A stretch of DNA of 64,000 bases from Gordonia crocea (GCF_009932435.1 NZ_BJOU01000001.1:1240001-1304000), one strand, 5' to 3'. Counted from the stretch's first letter, positions 7,800 to 18,943 are shown. A program made the numbers and translations. The notes: a model not told the origin generated them from the sequence alone.

Positions 7800-8920
7800 G
7801 GTGCGACGGCACCCCAGTCGGCAAACCCGGACGGGTCGTGGCGACCGAAGCTGGCGTGCTCGAACATGCCCCAGCCCTCCCGTTCGGTGCCGTCGGCTTC
7901 CCGGCACACCGCGTGCCCGACGTGGTCGATGACGCCGAACGGGATGCGCCCGGCGACCGCGGGATCGTCGAGGTCGTAGGTGACGCGCGCGGCGAAGCCG
8001 TCGCCGCGCCACTGTCCGTGGGACCAATCGGGGTCGCCGCCGTAACCGCCGCCGACGTGCAGCGGGGTGCCCAACGTGCCGTCGACCTCGATGGTCACCG
8101 GCGACCCGTCGGCCGCGGTCGCGTCGATCGTCGCCCCGGTCGGGCGCCGGGTTCCCGACCGGTAGTGGATGCGCACCCGCGGCCAGCCGAGTTGTTCGAC
8201 GCGCCCGTCGCGCCAGATGCGCGTGCAGTCGTTGAGGGTGCGAAAGCCCGACGGGTCCTCCTGGATGATGAGCACCATGCCGAAGTCGTCGAAGGCCATC
8301 GGCACGTACAGCCACCACATCCCCTCGAACGGCGGGTCCGCGGGCCGGCCGGCCGGCTCGGCCTCGCCGACCGGGCGGATGCCCCACGACCGGTCGCGCG
8401 TCCCGATCCACGTCGCCGGGTCGACGGTGAACTCGTCGTCGTCGACGACGAGCCGGCCGGACCAAGATCCGACCTGGGCGAACCGCTGGGCATCGAGGGT
8501 CACCCGGGTGCCCTGGCGCATCAGATGGCGCTGCTCCTGCACGACGTCGAACAACCCGGTCCAGGTCAGCTCGGCGGCGATGCCATCGGTCTCGGCCAGG
8601 GTGACCCGCAGCGACTTCAGCGGATCGACGACCTCGATCGCCAACGGCCCGACGCGCTGATGGAGCCGGTCGTCGTCCATCGCGGCGGACAGCTGGACCG
8701 CGGTCTGGGTATCGGTCTCGCCGCCGCGGTGGACGAGGAGGAAGGCATCCTTCACCCCGAGGACGGGGTAGTAGCCGACACCGATGACGACGAAGATCTC
8801 ACCGCTGCGATCGTGGGCGCACAGGTAGGAGCGGTCGTAGAAGTTGCGGTCGGAGGTGGTCGGCCAGGCGATCGGCAGCGGCGCCTGGTGGATCGGGAAC
8901 TCGTCTGCGGGGGTGATCAC
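7796..8920 (-). CDS. Conserved hypothetical protein, beta-rich, lipocalin/CrtC-like
   Basis: A 374-residue soluble protein without signal or membrane segments. It is rich in Trp, Gly and Asp and beta-strand patterns (DRSWGIRPVGEAE, GMWWLYVPMAFDDFGMVLII, GGGYGGDPDWSHGQWRGDG). These features recall the two-domain lipocalin-like proteins related to CrtC and to DUF7064/7065, but I cannot assign a family with certainty. It overlaps the upstream phosphotransferase gene by 4 bp, so the pair is one translationally coupled unit. Such pairs occur in actinobacterial lipid or steroid regions; no reaction can be assigned. Confidence 0.6.
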   Translation of the reverse strand: MITPADEFPIHQAPLPIAWPTTSDRNFYDRSYLCAHDRSGEIFVVIGVGYYPVLGVKDAFLLVHRGGETDTQTAVQLSAAMDDDRLHQRVGPLAIEVVDPLKSLRVTLAETDGIAAELTWTGLFDVVQEQRHLMRQGTRVTLDAQRFAQVGSWSGRLVVDDDEFTVDPATWIGTRDRSWGIRPVGEAEPAGRPADPPFEGMWWLYVPMAFDDFGMVLIIQEDPSGFRTLNDCTRIWRDGRVEQLGWPRVRIHYRSGTRRPTGATIDATAADGSPVTIEVDGTLGTPLHVGGGYGGDPDWSHGQWRGDGFAARVTYDLDDPAVAGRIPFGVIDHVGHAVCREADGTEREGWGMFEHASFGRHDPSGFADWGAVAP

Positions 8921-10065
8921 CGGTTCTCACCCACCCCGTCCCAGTAGGTGCCCTCGATCATCGCCGTCAGGGTGGCCCGGTTGAGGATCTTGTCGTCGGG
9001 GTCGGCCGGTTCGGGTGCCTGGCCGAAATCGACGGCGCGGCACTGAACGCGGAACAGGATGATCGAGTAGTAGAGCGTGGCGTAGGCGATATAGAAGTCC
9101 ATGTCGCGCAACCCGACTCCGGACGCCTCGGCATAGGCGGCCTCCACCTCAGAGCGGCGCCAGAAGGTGGGCAGCCCGGGCAGGCCGGCGAGTTCGGCGA
9201 TGTCTTGGAAGAAGCGGTGCAGTGCGATGCCCCAGGCCACGTCGAGTTCGCGCGGGGCCCGGCCCGCCATCTCCCAGTCGAGGATCGCGACCGGGCGGAA
9301 GTCTTGGTAGATGACGTTGCCGATGCGGGCGTCGCCCCAGATCAGCACCTCGTCGTCGGTGTCCGGCATGGTGTCGTGTGCCCACCGCAGCGCCCGCTCG
9401 AGCAGCGGCGAACCGGCGTGGTCGCGCGTGGTCCACCGGTAGAACTCGTCGAGGCGCCGCACCTGTGCGCCCAGCGCCGTCTCGCCGGCGGCCGGCGGTT
9501 CGACGAGTTCGGTCGGGATCGGGGCCGCGTGGATCGCGGCGAGTGCGGCGATGGTCTCGCGCTGCAGGCGCTGCCGGTCGGCCTCGTCCGCCGCGGTCAA
9601 CCACGATTCGAAGGTGTAGGGCAAGACGTCGGGTGGGATCTGACCGTCGACCCGGCCCATCACGATGAACGGGTGGCCGATGACGTCGGGGGAGGGCTCG
9701 CTCCAATAGAGCGGCGGTATCGGGACCGCGGTGGTGTCCGCGACGTGCGCCATGAGACGGAACTGGTTGTCCAGGTCGTAGCCGGCGAAGACGGGGTCGC
9801 TGTCGGGCGAGGGCGCCACGCGCGCGACCAGGTGGTGGGGCTGTCCACCCCACTCGGCGTCGACGAGAACCGTTTCGCTGGACATGCCGTTCCCGTCCGG
9901 CGGATGCAGGGCGGTGATGACCGTCGGCGTGCCCGCGCGCGTGGTGAGCCAGTCGGTCAGCGCCGGGATGATCGCCTCGGCGTCGAGGCGCGACGCCGAG
10001 GGGCGGGCGAGTTCGGCGGAGTTTTCGGGGATTGCTTCGGGGGCGGTGTCTGTCGGGTCGGCCAC
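8917..10065 (-). CDS. Phosphotransferase family protein (APH-like kinase fold)
   Basis: A 382-residue aminoglycoside-phosphotransferase-like protein of the branch related to the kinase domain of ACAD10. LIWGDARIGNVIY holds the catalytic Asp and Asn (WGD replaces the classical HGD, common in this branch), followed by the metal-binding VAILDWEMAG. The N-terminal lobe has HHLVARVAPS with a strand lacking a clear Lys. Relatives phosphorylate hydroxy-acyl substrates, so a role in lipid or sterol breakdown is more likely than antibiotic resistance. The start is GTG at 10065. It is the first gene of a two-gene unit reading away from the MmpL promoter. Confidence 0.85.
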   Translation of the reverse strand: MADPTDTAPEAIPENSAELARPSASRLDAEAIIPALTDWLTTRAGTPTVITALHPPDGNGMSSETVLVDAEWGGQPHHLVARVAPSPDSDPVFAGYDLDNQFRLMAHVADTTAVPIPPLYWSEPSPDVIGHPFIVMGRVDGQIPPDVLPYTFESWLTAADEADRQRLQRETIAALAAIHAAPIPTELVEPPAAGETALGAQVRRLDEFYRWTTRDHAGSPLLERALRWAHDTMPDTDDEVLIWGDARIGNVIYQDFRPVAILDWEMAGRAPRELDVAWGIALHRFFQDIAELAGLPGLPTFWRRSEVEAAYAEASGVGLRDMDFYIAYATLYYSIILFRVQCRAVDFGQAPEPADPDDKILNRATLTAMIEGTYWDGVGENR

Positions 10066-10140
10066 GCCCCGAGTAGACCACGCGTCACCGCCGCGCGGGA
10101 CCGGTTCGGTCGGGGTCGTCGGGCAATCCGGCCGCTCCCG

Positions 10141-10182
10141 TTGACACAGCGGGTTATCGCCGATAACTTAACGGCGATAACC
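10141..10182 (+). promoter_or_regulatory. Promoter with overlapping TetR-type operator for the MmpL/TetR operon
   Basis: TTGACA (10141-10146), a 17-bp spacer and TAACTT (10164-10169) form a good sigma-70-type promoter. It is covered by a perfect inverted repeat with arms GGTTATCGCCG (10152-10162) and CGGCGATAACC (10172-10182) separated by 9 bp. A second overlapping palindrome, TTATCGCCGATAA, lies inside at 10154-10166. Overlap with the -10 box predicts repression, most simply by the TetR protein encoded second in the operon. Confidence 0.75.
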
Positions 10183-10200
10183 AACTTCTAGGGGGATGTG

Positions 10201-12402
10201 GTGGAACGACTGACCAGAGCGGTACTCGCCGCTCCGCGCACCGTGCTCGTCGGGGCGCTCGCGCTACTCGTACTGTTCGGGCTCTACGGCGGCGGGGTCG
10301 CCTCGCACCTGCTGTCGGGCGGGTTTGAAGATCCGCATGCTGAATCCGCGCAGGCGACGAAGATCCTCGAGGACGAATACCAGCGCGGCGGCATCCCGGT
10401 CATCTTCAAGATCGACGCCCCCAACCGCGATGTCACCGCCGACCCGGTGGTCGGCCGCGTCGGCAAGCAGTTGGTCGAGGACCTCAAACAGTACGACTTC
10501 ATCCAGGACCCGGTCCTGTCGATCTGGACCGACCCGGTCGCGGCGCGCAACCTGATCAGCAAGGACAAATCGTCGACGTTGGTCGTCGTGCCGCTCGACG
10601 GCGGGGAGGATGCCGCCCCGGGGCATGCCGAGGACCTGGCCGAACGGTTCGGCGGGGAGCGTGACGGGGTGCGGATCACCCCGACCGGGCAGGGCAAGGT
10701 CTTCGCCGACACCAACACCCAGGTGTCCAAGGACCTGTTCCTGGCCGAGGCCATCGCCATCCCGATCAGCTTCATCGCCCTGGTGATCATCTTCGGCGGC
10801 GTCATCGCGGCCCTGCTGCCGTTGGCCGTCGGCATCTTCTCCATCGTCGGCACGCTGGCTCTGCTGCGGGTGTTCGCCCTGTTCGCCGACGTCTCGATCT
10901 TCACCATGAACCTCGCCACCGCGATGGGTCTGGCCCTGGCGATCGACTACACCCTGCTGATCATCACCCGCTACCGCGAGGAGGTGGCGGGCGGCCTCAC
11001 CCGGGAAGCCGCGATCCACCGTGCGATGGCCACGTCGGGGCGGACGGTGACGTTCTCCGCGATCACCGTCGGCCTGTCCTTGTCGGGCCTGCTGCTCTTC
11101 CCGCAGTACTTCCTGCGCTCGTTCGCCTACGCCGGGCTGGCGGTCGTCGTGGTCGCGCTACTCGGCTCGCTGGTCATCACCCCGGCGCTGCTCAAGGTGC
11201 TGGGCGACCGGATCGACGCGCTGGACCTGCGTAAGCCGGTGCGGCGCGCATTGGGCCGGCCCGAACGCGGGTTCGTGCCCACCGAGCAGACCTGGTGGTA
11301 CCGGTTCGTCCAGTGGGTGTTGCGCCGGGCGGCGCCGGTCATGCTCATCACGACCGTGGTCCTGCTGATCCTGGGCGCACCGTTCCTGTCGATCAAACTC
11401 GGGTTCCCCGACGACCGGATCCTGCCGACGTCGCACGCGTCGCGCGTGGCGATGAACGAGATCCGCGACGACTACGAGCGCAAACTCGGCGGCGAGGTCA
11501 CGATCGTCATCACCGGGTCCACCGACGCGGCGGTCGACGACTACGCGGCCCGGTTGTCGAAGGTGGCCGACGTCGACGCGGTGACGAGTCCCGACGCGCT
11601 CTTCGTCGACGGCCGTGCGGCCGCCCCGCGCAAGTCGGAGGACCGGCACGGCGAGTACCGCATCCTGACCGTCACCTCCAACACCGATCCGCTGCAGGAT
11701 TCGGGCAAGACGCTGCTGGCGAACCTGCGCGAGGTCGCCAAACCCGACGCCGACGTGAAGTTCACCGGCACGGCGGCCGCGACCGAGGACACCGTGGCCT
11801 CCATCTACCGCCACCTCCCGTGGGTGCTGCTGTGGGTCGCGGTGACGACGTTCATCCTGCTGTTCCTGTTCACCGGCAGTGTGGTGCTGCCACTCAAGGC
11901 GCTGGTGCTGAACCTGCTGTCGCTCTCGGCCACGTTCGGCGCGATCGTGTGGATCTTCCAGGACGGCCACTTCGGCGCGCTCGGCACCACCGCGACCGGG
12001 TTCATCACCGCGACGATGCCGATCCTGATGTTCTGCGTGGCCTTCGGATTGTCGATGGACTACGAGGTGTTCCTCCTCGGCCGCATCCGGGAGGAGTGGC
12101 TCAAGTCCGGCAAGACCCGTGCCGACAGCGACCACGCGGTGGCCTTCGGCCTGGCCAACACCGGGCGGGTCATCACCGCGGCGGCCCTGCTGATGGCGAT
12201 CGTGTTTGCCGCGATGATGGCTTCGCAGGTCTCCTTCATGCGCATGTTCGGCTTCGGACTCACCATCGCCGTTCTGATGGACGCCACGCTGATCCGGATG
12301 CTGCTCGTCCCGGCGTTCATGCGGCTGGCCGGGCGGGCGAACTGGTGGGCGCCGGCACCGTTGCGCAAGCTGCACGACAAGATCGGACTGTCCGAATCGT
12401 GA
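10201..12402 (+). CDS. MmpL-family (RND superfamily) transporter
   Basis: A membrane protein of 733-734 residues with the two-fold MmpL/YdfJ layout: one N-terminal helix, a large extracytoplasmic loop, a block of five or six helices, then the same order repeated. ATAMGLALAIDYTLLIITRYREE in the first half and CVAFGLSMDYEVFLLGRIREEW in the second are the paired motifs containing the proton-relay Asp-Tyr. It exports lipids or hydrophobic compounds across the inner membrane. AGGGGG at 10190-10195 favours the GTG at 10201 over the adjacent in-frame GTG at 10198. It is first in an operon with the TetR gene 10 bp downstream. Confidence 0.92.
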   Translation: MERLTRAVLAAPRTVLVGALALLVLFGLYGGGVASHLLSGGFEDPHAESAQATKILEDEYQRGGIPVIFKIDAPNRDVTADPVVGRVGKQLVEDLKQYDFIQDPVLSIWTDPVAARNLISKDKSSTLVVVPLDGGEDAAPGHAEDLAERFGGERDGVRITPTGQGKVFADTNTQVSKDLFLAEAIAIPISFIALVIIFGGVIAALLPLAVGIFSIVGTLALLRVFALFADVSIFTMNLATAMGLALAIDYTLLIITRYREEVAGGLTREAAIHRAMATSGRTVTFSAITVGLSLSGLLLFPQYFLRSFAYAGLAVVVVALLGSLVITPALLKVLGDRIDALDLRKPVRRALGRPERGFVPTEQTWWYRFVQWVLRRAAPVMLITTVVLLILGAPFLSIKLGFPDDRILPTSHASRVAMNEIRDDYERKLGGEVTIVITGSTDAAVDDYAARLSKVADVDAVTSPDALFVDGRAAAPRKSEDRHGEYRILTVTSNTDPLQDSGKTLLANLREVAKPDADVKFTGTAAATEDTVASIYRHLPWVLLWVAVTTFILLFLFTGSVVLPLKALVLNLLSLSATFGAIVWIFQDGHFGALGTTATGFITATMPILMFCVAFGLSMDYEVFLLGRIREEWLKSGKTRADSDHAVAFGLANTGRVITAAALLMAIVFAAMMASQVSFMRMFGFGLTIAVLMDATLIRMLLVPAFMRLAGRANWWAPAPLRKLHDKIGLSES

Positions 12403-12412
12403 GGGCGGCGGA

Positions 12413-13123
12413 ATGACTCGTCGGGCGCGGTCCCCGCGCGGGTCGGGAGAGCAGTTGCGCGGCGAGATCATCGATGCCGCCGCCCATCTGCTGGAGGACC
12501 GCGCGGACGCCGAGGCCGTCTCGATCCGTGCCGTCGCCGACCGCGTGGGGGTGAGTCCGCCGGCGATCTACCTGCACTTCACCGACAAGGAGGCGCTGCT
12601 CGACGCGGTGTGCGGGCGCTACTTCGACCAGCTCGACGAGGCGATGGCCGCCGCGCAGGCCCAACACACCCATCCGCTCGATCGAATGCTCGCCCTGGGG
12701 ATGACCTACGTCCGGTTCGCCGTCGCGCACCCGGCGGTCTACCGGTTCGCGTTCTGCCCGTCGGGGCCCGAGGGCACGCCGGTGGTCGACGAGGCGTTGC
12801 GGACGGCGGCATTCGGCCGTCTCGTCGACGGCGTGGTCGGGCTCGTCGAATGCGGTTGGTACGAGTCCGACGGGGTGGACGAACTGGAGGCGGCGCTCGA
12901 GTTGTGGGTTGTCGCGCACGGGGTCTCGTCGCTGATGATCACCAAACCCGACCTGCCGTGGGGCAGCGAGTTCCAGGTCGCCGAATCCGTCATGCGGGCG
13001 GCCTGCCTCGGACGCGGGGTCATGCCGTTGGTGGGGGACAGTGCCTCCGGAGCCGACGTCGAGCGGGCCGTCGGGGTCCTCCGGTCGCACTCCCGCGACG
13101 ACGGAAAGGTCAAGAAAGGGTAA
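12413..13123 (+). CDS. TetR-family regulator of the MmpL operon
   Basis: A 236-residue TetR protein. Its HTH spans about residues 18-62 (SIRAVADRVGVSPPAIYLHFTDKEALL), and a C-terminal ligand domain resembles the TetR_C branch with YVRFAVAHPAVYRFAF. It starts 10 bp after the transporter stop and is co-transcribed with it. The double palindrome over the transporter promoter at 10141-10182 is its likely operator, giving negative autoregulation relieved by an exported ligand. The ligand is unknown. Confidence 0.9.
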   Translation: MTRRARSPRGSGEQLRGEIIDAAAHLLEDRADAEAVSIRAVADRVGVSPPAIYLHFTDKEALLDAVCGRYFDQLDEAMAAAQAQHTHPLDRMLALGMTYVRFAVAHPAVYRFAFCPSGPEGTPVVDEALRTAAFGRLVDGVVGLVECGWYESDGVDELEAALELWVVAHGVSSLMITKPDLPWGSEFQVAESVMRAACLGRGVMPLVGDSASGADVERAVGVLRSHSRDDGKVKKG

Positions 13124-13204
13124 AGTCGGAACTGATCGGCGGCTCCGCGCGTTACAGACAATGATGGAGCCACGAGCGTTCCCCCCAACCTAAGGAGCCA
13201 TGCT

Positions 13205-14047
13205 GTGCGAGAGTCCAGCAACCCCGTGATGCGCGGCGTCGTCCGCGACAACGAGAAGAATGCGCCGTACGCCGGCTTCGGCCAGATGGCCGCCGGTGCG
13301 CAGAGCGTCGTCCTCGACGCCGCCGGTCAGCCGCAGTACGCGCCGGTCCAGTCCGGCCGGTCGATGACCATCGACGACGTCGTCACCAAGACCGGGATCA
13401 CCCTCGCGGTCCTCACCGCGTTCGCGGTCGCCACCTACGGCGTCATCCAGGTCGTCCCGGGCCTGACCTTCCCGCTGTGGGGGATCGGCATGATCGGCGG
13501 CCTGGTCCTCGTCCTCGTCGCGAGCTTCGGCCGCAAGCAGGACAACCCCGCCATCGTGCTGTCCTACGCCGCTTTCGAGGGGCTGTTCGTCGGCGCGATT
13601 TCGCACGTGTTCGCCAACCTGGTCGTCGGCGACAACATCAACGCCGGCGTCTTGATCGGTCAGGCCGTCCTGGCGACCTTCGGCGTGTTCTTCGGCATGC
13701 TCGTGGTGTACAAGACCGGCGCCATCCGAGTCACCCCGCGCTTCACCCGGATGATCATCGCCGGCATCATCGGCGTCGTCGTCCTGATGCTCGGCAACCT
13801 GGTCATCAGCTTCTTCACCGGTGAGCCCTGGGTCCTGCGCGACGGCGGCCCGATCGCCATCATCTTCTCGCTGGTCTGCATCGGCCTCGCCGCCTTCAGC
13901 TTCCTGATCGACTTCGACCAGGCCGACCGCCTCATCCACGCGGGCGCGCCGTCGAAGGCCGCCTGGGGCGTGGCGCTGGGCCTGACCGTCACCCTGGTCT
14001 GGCTCTACACCGAGATCCTGCGCCTGTTGAGTTACTTCAACGACTAG
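13205..14047 (+). CDS. Bax inhibitor-1/YccA family membrane protein
   Basis: A 280-residue protein with a hydrophilic N-terminus of about 55 residues (RESSNPVMRGVV is typical of the actinobacterial group) followed by seven predicted membrane helices. It matches the length and position of M. tuberculosis Rv1072. Family members are seven-helix channel-like proteins; the bacterial function is unclear. The GTG at 13205 has AAGGAG 9 nt upstream. A nearby out-of-frame ATG at 13199 is not used. A strong terminator follows. Confidence 0.9.
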   Translation: MRESSNPVMRGVVRDNEKNAPYAGFGQMAAGAQSVVLDAAGQPQYAPVQSGRSMTIDDVVTKTGITLAVLTAFAVATYGVIQVVPGLTFPLWGIGMIGGLVLVLVASFGRKQDNPAIVLSYAAFEGLFVGAISHVFANLVVGDNINAGVLIGQAVLATFGVFFGMLVVYKTGAIRVTPRFTRMIIAGIIGVVVLMLGNLVISFFTGEPWVLRDGGPIAIIFSLVCIGLAAFSFLIDFDQADRLIHAGAPSKAAWGVALGLTVTLVWLYTEILRLLSYFND

Positions 14048-14063
14048 CGACAGCACCAAACAC

Positions 14064-14105
14064 AGCGGGCCCCGAGGATTTCTCCTCGGGGCCCGCTGGT
14101 TTTAG
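14064..14105. terminator. Bidirectional intrinsic terminator
   Basis: A perfect 15-bp stem (arms 14064-14078 and 14083-14097, AGCGGGCCCCGAGGA and complement) with a 4-nt loop is followed by GGTTTT on the plus strand. It lies between two convergent genes (Bax-inhibitor protein and thiolase) and can end both transcripts. Confidence 0.9.
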
Positions 14106-14109
14106 GTGA

Positions 14110-15333
14110 TCAGCTGAGGCGCTCGAGCACCATCGCCATGCCCTGGCCGCCGCCGACACACATCGTCTCGACGCCGAAGGTCTTGTCGTGGGTCTGCAGG
14201 TTGTTCAGCAGGGTGGTGGTGATGCGGGCGCCGGTCATCCCGAAGGGGTGGCCGAGGGCGATCGCCCCGCCCGACACGTTCAGCTTGTCGTGGTCGAGGC
14301 CGAGTTCCTGGGCCGAGCCCAGAACCTGGACCGCGAAGGCCTCGTTGATCTCGAACAGGTCGATGTCGGAGACCGACTTGCCCGCGATGCGCAGCACCTT
14401 GCGGACCGCCTCGATCGGGCCGAGGCCCATGATCTCGGGGGAGAGCCCGGTGGCCGCGGTGGCGACGACCCGCGCCAGCGGGGTGAGGCCGAGCTCCTTG
14501 GCCTTGGTGTCGCTCATGATGACGAGGCCGGCCGCCCCGTCGTTGAGGGGGCAGGCGTTACCGGCGGTGACGGTGCCGTCCGGGCGGAAGACCGGCTTGA
14601 GCTCGCTGAGCTTCTCGTAGGTGGTGCCGGCGCGCGGGCCGTCGTCGGCGGTCACCTGGGTGCCGTCGGCCAGCGTGACCGGGTCGATCTCGCGGGCGTA
14701 GAAGCCGTTGGCGATGGCCTGCTCGGTGCGGTTCTGGCTCAGGACCGCCCAGCGGTCCTGGTCCTCGCGGGAGATACCGGTGAACGAGGCGACGTTCTCC
14801 GCGGTCTGGCCCATCGGGATGTAGACGTCGGGCAGCAGGCCCGCGTTGCGCGGATCCACCCAGGTGCCCGCGCCGCCCTCGGCGGCCTTCACGGTCCGGG
14901 CCTCCGCCTCGGCGAACTCCGGGTTGTGCGAGTTGGGGTTGCCGTCCGCGGCGCCGGAGACGGCGAAGGAGGAGACGCTCTCGACGCCACCGGAGATGAT
15001 CACGTCGGCCTCACCGGCCCGGATGGCGTGCATCGCCATGCGGGTGGTCTGGAGCGAGGACGAGCAGTAGCGGTTGACCGTCACACCGGGGACGTGGTCG
15101 AGGCCGAGTTCGACCGCGATGACGCGGGCGATGTTGTACCCGCCCTGGCCGCCGGGCTGGCCGATGCCCCAGTGGATGTCCTCGATGTCGGCGACGTCGA
15201 GCTGCGGGACCTTGCCCAGCAGGGTGGCCACCATCTGGCGGCTCAGCTCGTCCGGGCGGACGTCTTTGAGGGATCCCTTTCCGGCGCGGCCGATGGGGGA
15301 GCGGGCATGGGCGACAATCACTGCTTCTGGCAT
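14110..15333 (-). CDS. Thiolase (acetyl-CoA C-acyltransferase), FadA3-like
   Basis: A 407-residue thiolase. NRYCSSSLQ carries the acyl-accepting Cys (C90), GHPFGMTGAR the conserved His, and CVGGGQGMAM the second Cys near the C-terminus. It catalyses CoA-dependent cleavage of 3-ketoacyl-CoA in beta-oxidation or the reverse condensation. The start ATG at 15333 gives MPEAVIVAHARSP, the standard thiolase beginning; the longer frame upstream is not thiolase-like. Position and neighbours correspond to M. tuberculosis Rv1074c (fadA3). No multifunctional beta-oxidation partner is adjacent. Confidence 0.93.
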   Translation of the reverse strand: MPEAVIVAHARSPIGRAGKGSLKDVRPDELSRQMVATLLGKVPQLDVADIEDIHWGIGQPGGQGGYNIARVIAVELGLDHVPGVTVNRYCSSSLQTTRMAMHAIRAGEADVIISGGVESVSSFAVSGAADGNPNSHNPEFAEAEARTVKAAEGGAGTWVDPRNAGLLPDVYIPMGQTAENVASFTGISREDQDRWAVLSQNRTEQAIANGFYAREIDPVTLADGTQVTADDGPRAGTTYEKLSELKPVFRPDGTVTAGNACPLNDGAAGLVIMSDTKAKELGLTPLARVVATAATGLSPEIMGLGPIEAVRKVLRIAGKSVSDIDLFEINEAFAVQVLGSAQELGLDHDKLNVSGGAIALGHPFGMTGARITTTLLNNLQTHDKTFGVETMCVGGGQGMAMVLERLS

Positions 15334-15356
15334 GATCGCTACCCTACCCGGGTCGG

Positions 15357-16298
15357 TCAGCGGTTCGAACCAGACCGGAGCAAACGCCGGAAACGGTTCA
15401 CCAGGCGCCGCGACTCGACGGCCTCGGAGACGACGGGCGGGTTGGGCAGCGGACCGCCCCACTCGCCGACCGCGTCGAGCACCTCCGGCAGCAGAATGCT
15501 TGCCGACAGGGCGTAACCGGCCGCCGACGGGTGGTAGTTGTCCGGCGAGAACATGTGCTCGGGGCGGGCGAGGAACTCCTTGGCCAGCACGTCGGCCAAC
15601 GGCACCGCACGGCCGCCGTGGGAGCGGACCGCCCCTCGCTGGGCGGCGGCCAGCCGCAGGCTGTACTGCCGGATGACCCAGCGCAACGGTTGCGGGATGG
15701 CGGTGACCACGCCGAGGTCCGGGCAGGTGCCGACGACGACCTTGGCGCCGGCGTCGACGAGGAGCTGGACCGCCTCGCCGAGGCGCCGGGCCGACGAGTG
15801 GACCCGGTTGACCGCGGTGACATCGTTGGCGCCGATCAGGATCACCGCGACGTCGGGCCGCGACTTGGTGATGAGCGACGCGTCGATCTGGGCGGCCAGG
15901 CCTTTGGACGTGGCGCCGACGATGGCCTTGTTGCTGTAGCGGACGATCTTCCCGGTCTCGCGGACCAGGTTGCGAACGATCTGCACACCCGGCGTCTCGT
16001 CGGCAGTGTCGACGCCGAGCCCGGCCGCCGTCGAGTCCCCGTACACCGCCAGGTGCAGGTCCACCTCGGTACCGCGGGTGAACGGGATCGGCCCGCGGCC
16101 GTCGGGGTAGTAGACGCCGTCGCCGTTGGGGGCGTTGTCGGTGCGGCGCGGGATGACCTGTCGGGCGTGGGCGGCCTGCGAGTTCAGGTAGCTGTAGGCC
16201 GCGTAGGACGCGGCGGCGCTGGCGCCGGCGGCGACCACGGTGGCGCCGACGTCGCGGAGGAGTCGATCGACCTTCTCCCCGGAATCAGCTGACGGCAC
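15357..16298 (-). CDS. Membrane-anchored SGNH/GDSL hydrolase (Rv1075c-like)
   Basis: A 313-residue protein. Residues about 15-40 are an Ala-rich hydrophobic anchor. The SGNH blocks follow: AVYGDSTAAGLG with the nucleophile Ser, the glycine of block II, IGANDVT with the Asn, and SPDNYHPSAAGY with the Asp-His pair. This predicts an esterase at the outer face of the membrane acting on an acylated cell-envelope substrate or small ester. It is divergent from cbs, with 88 bp between starts, matching the M. tuberculosis order. Confidence 0.9.
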   Translation of the reverse strand: MPSADSGEKVDRLLRDVGATVVAAGASAAASYAAYSYLNSQAAHARQVIPRRTDNAPNGDGVYYPDGRGPIPFTRGTEVDLHLAVYGDSTAAGLGVDTADETPGVQIVRNLVRETGKIVRYSNKAIVGATSKGLAAQIDASLITKSRPDVAVILIGANDVTAVNRVHSSARRLGEAVQLLVDAGAKVVVGTCPDLGVVTAIPQPLRWVIRQYSLRLAAAQRGAVRSHGGRAVPLADVLAKEFLARPEHMFSPDNYHPSAAGYALSASILLPEVLDAVGEWGGPLPNPPVVSEAVESRRLVNRFRRLLRSGSNR

Positions 16299-16386
16299 GA
16301 TTTCAACCTTACTGGTTTCGCGCGATCATGCCCGACAACGGCGGACCCGGTGTGCCCGGGCGCCGCTGGGGTGCGACGATAGACGT

Positions 16387-17791
<1,405 letters not shown>

Positions 17792-17799
<8 letters not shown>

Positions 17800-18943
17800 T
17801 CAGGACCAGGCCGGCTTCTCGACCCGCGCGATCCACGCCGGTTACGAGCCCGATCCGCAGACCGGCGCGGTCAACGTCCCGATCTACGCCAGTTCGACCT
17901 TCGCGCAGGACGGCGTCGGCGGGATGCGCGACGGCTTCGAGTACGCCCGCACCGGCAACCCGACCCGGCGCGCCCTGGAGGCCAACATGGCCGCGCTCGA
18001 GGGCGGCCGCTACGGCCGCGGCTTCTCGTCGGGGATGGCGGCCACCGATGCGACGCTGCGCGCCACGCTGCGCCCGGGGGACCACCTGGTCATCCCGAAT
18101 GACGCCTACGGCGGCACCTTCCGACTCATCGACAAGGTCTTCGGCCAGTGGGGCATCACCTACTCGGTGGCCGCGGTCAACGACGTCGACGCCGTGCGCG
18201 CCGCGATCACCCCGCAGACCAAGCTGGTGTGGCTGGAGACCCCGACCAACCCGTTGCTGAACATCGGTGACATCGAGGCGATCGCCGCCGTCGCCCACGA
18301 GGGCGGCGCGAAGCTGGTGGTGGACAACACCTTCGCCTCGTCGTACCTGCAGCAGCCGCTGAGCCTCGGCGCCGACATCGTGCTGCATTCGACGACGAAA
18401 TATCTCGGCGGGCACTCCGACGTGGTCGGCGGCATTCTGGTGACCGATTCGGCCGAGATCGACGAGGCAGTCGCCTTCCTGCAGAACGGCGCGGGGGCGG
18501 TCCCCGGACCGTTCGACGTCTATCTGACGCTGCGCGGGATCAAGACGCTCGCCGTCCGGATGGACCGGCACAGCGACAATGCGGAGAAGGTTGTCGAGTT
18601 CCTCGGCACGCACCCGAAGATCGAGAAGGTGCTCTACCCCGGCCTGCCCGACCATCCCGGCCACGACGTCGCGGCCAAGCAGATGAAGCGGTTCGGCGGC
18701 ATGGTGTCGGTGCTCGTCGCCGGTGGGAGCGAGGGCGCGCAGGCATTGTGCGCCGGGACCTCGGTGTTCACCCTCGCCGAGTCGCTCGGCGGTATCGAGT
18801 CGCTCATCGAGCACCCGGCTGCGATGACCCACGCGTCGACCGCGGGTTCGCTGCTCGAGGTCCCCGACAACCTGGTGCGTCTGTCGGTCGGCATCGAAGA
18901 CGTCGACGACCTCATCGCCGATCTGGACCGCGCCCTCGGCTGA
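17792..18943 (+). CDS. metB: Cystathionine gamma-synthase
   Basis: A 383-residue enzyme of the Cys/Met-metabolism PLP family; the schiff-base lysine is K203 in HSTTKYLGGHSD. EYARTGNPTRRALE and the length fit cystathionine gamma-synthase, although gamma-lyase and gamma-synthase cannot be fully separated by sequence and actinobacterial MetB can do both. The ATG at 17792 overlaps the cbs stop, with GGAGGAAAG 5-13 nt upstream. It corresponds to Rv1079. In M. tuberculosis greA follows directly, whereas here about 19 kb intervene. Confidence 0.93.

Noticed and set aside
8917..10065. Aminoglycoside resistance gene
   Set aside because: The APH-like protein has the WGDxRxGN form of the ACAD10-related branch and lies beside a lipid-type gene, not a resistance context.
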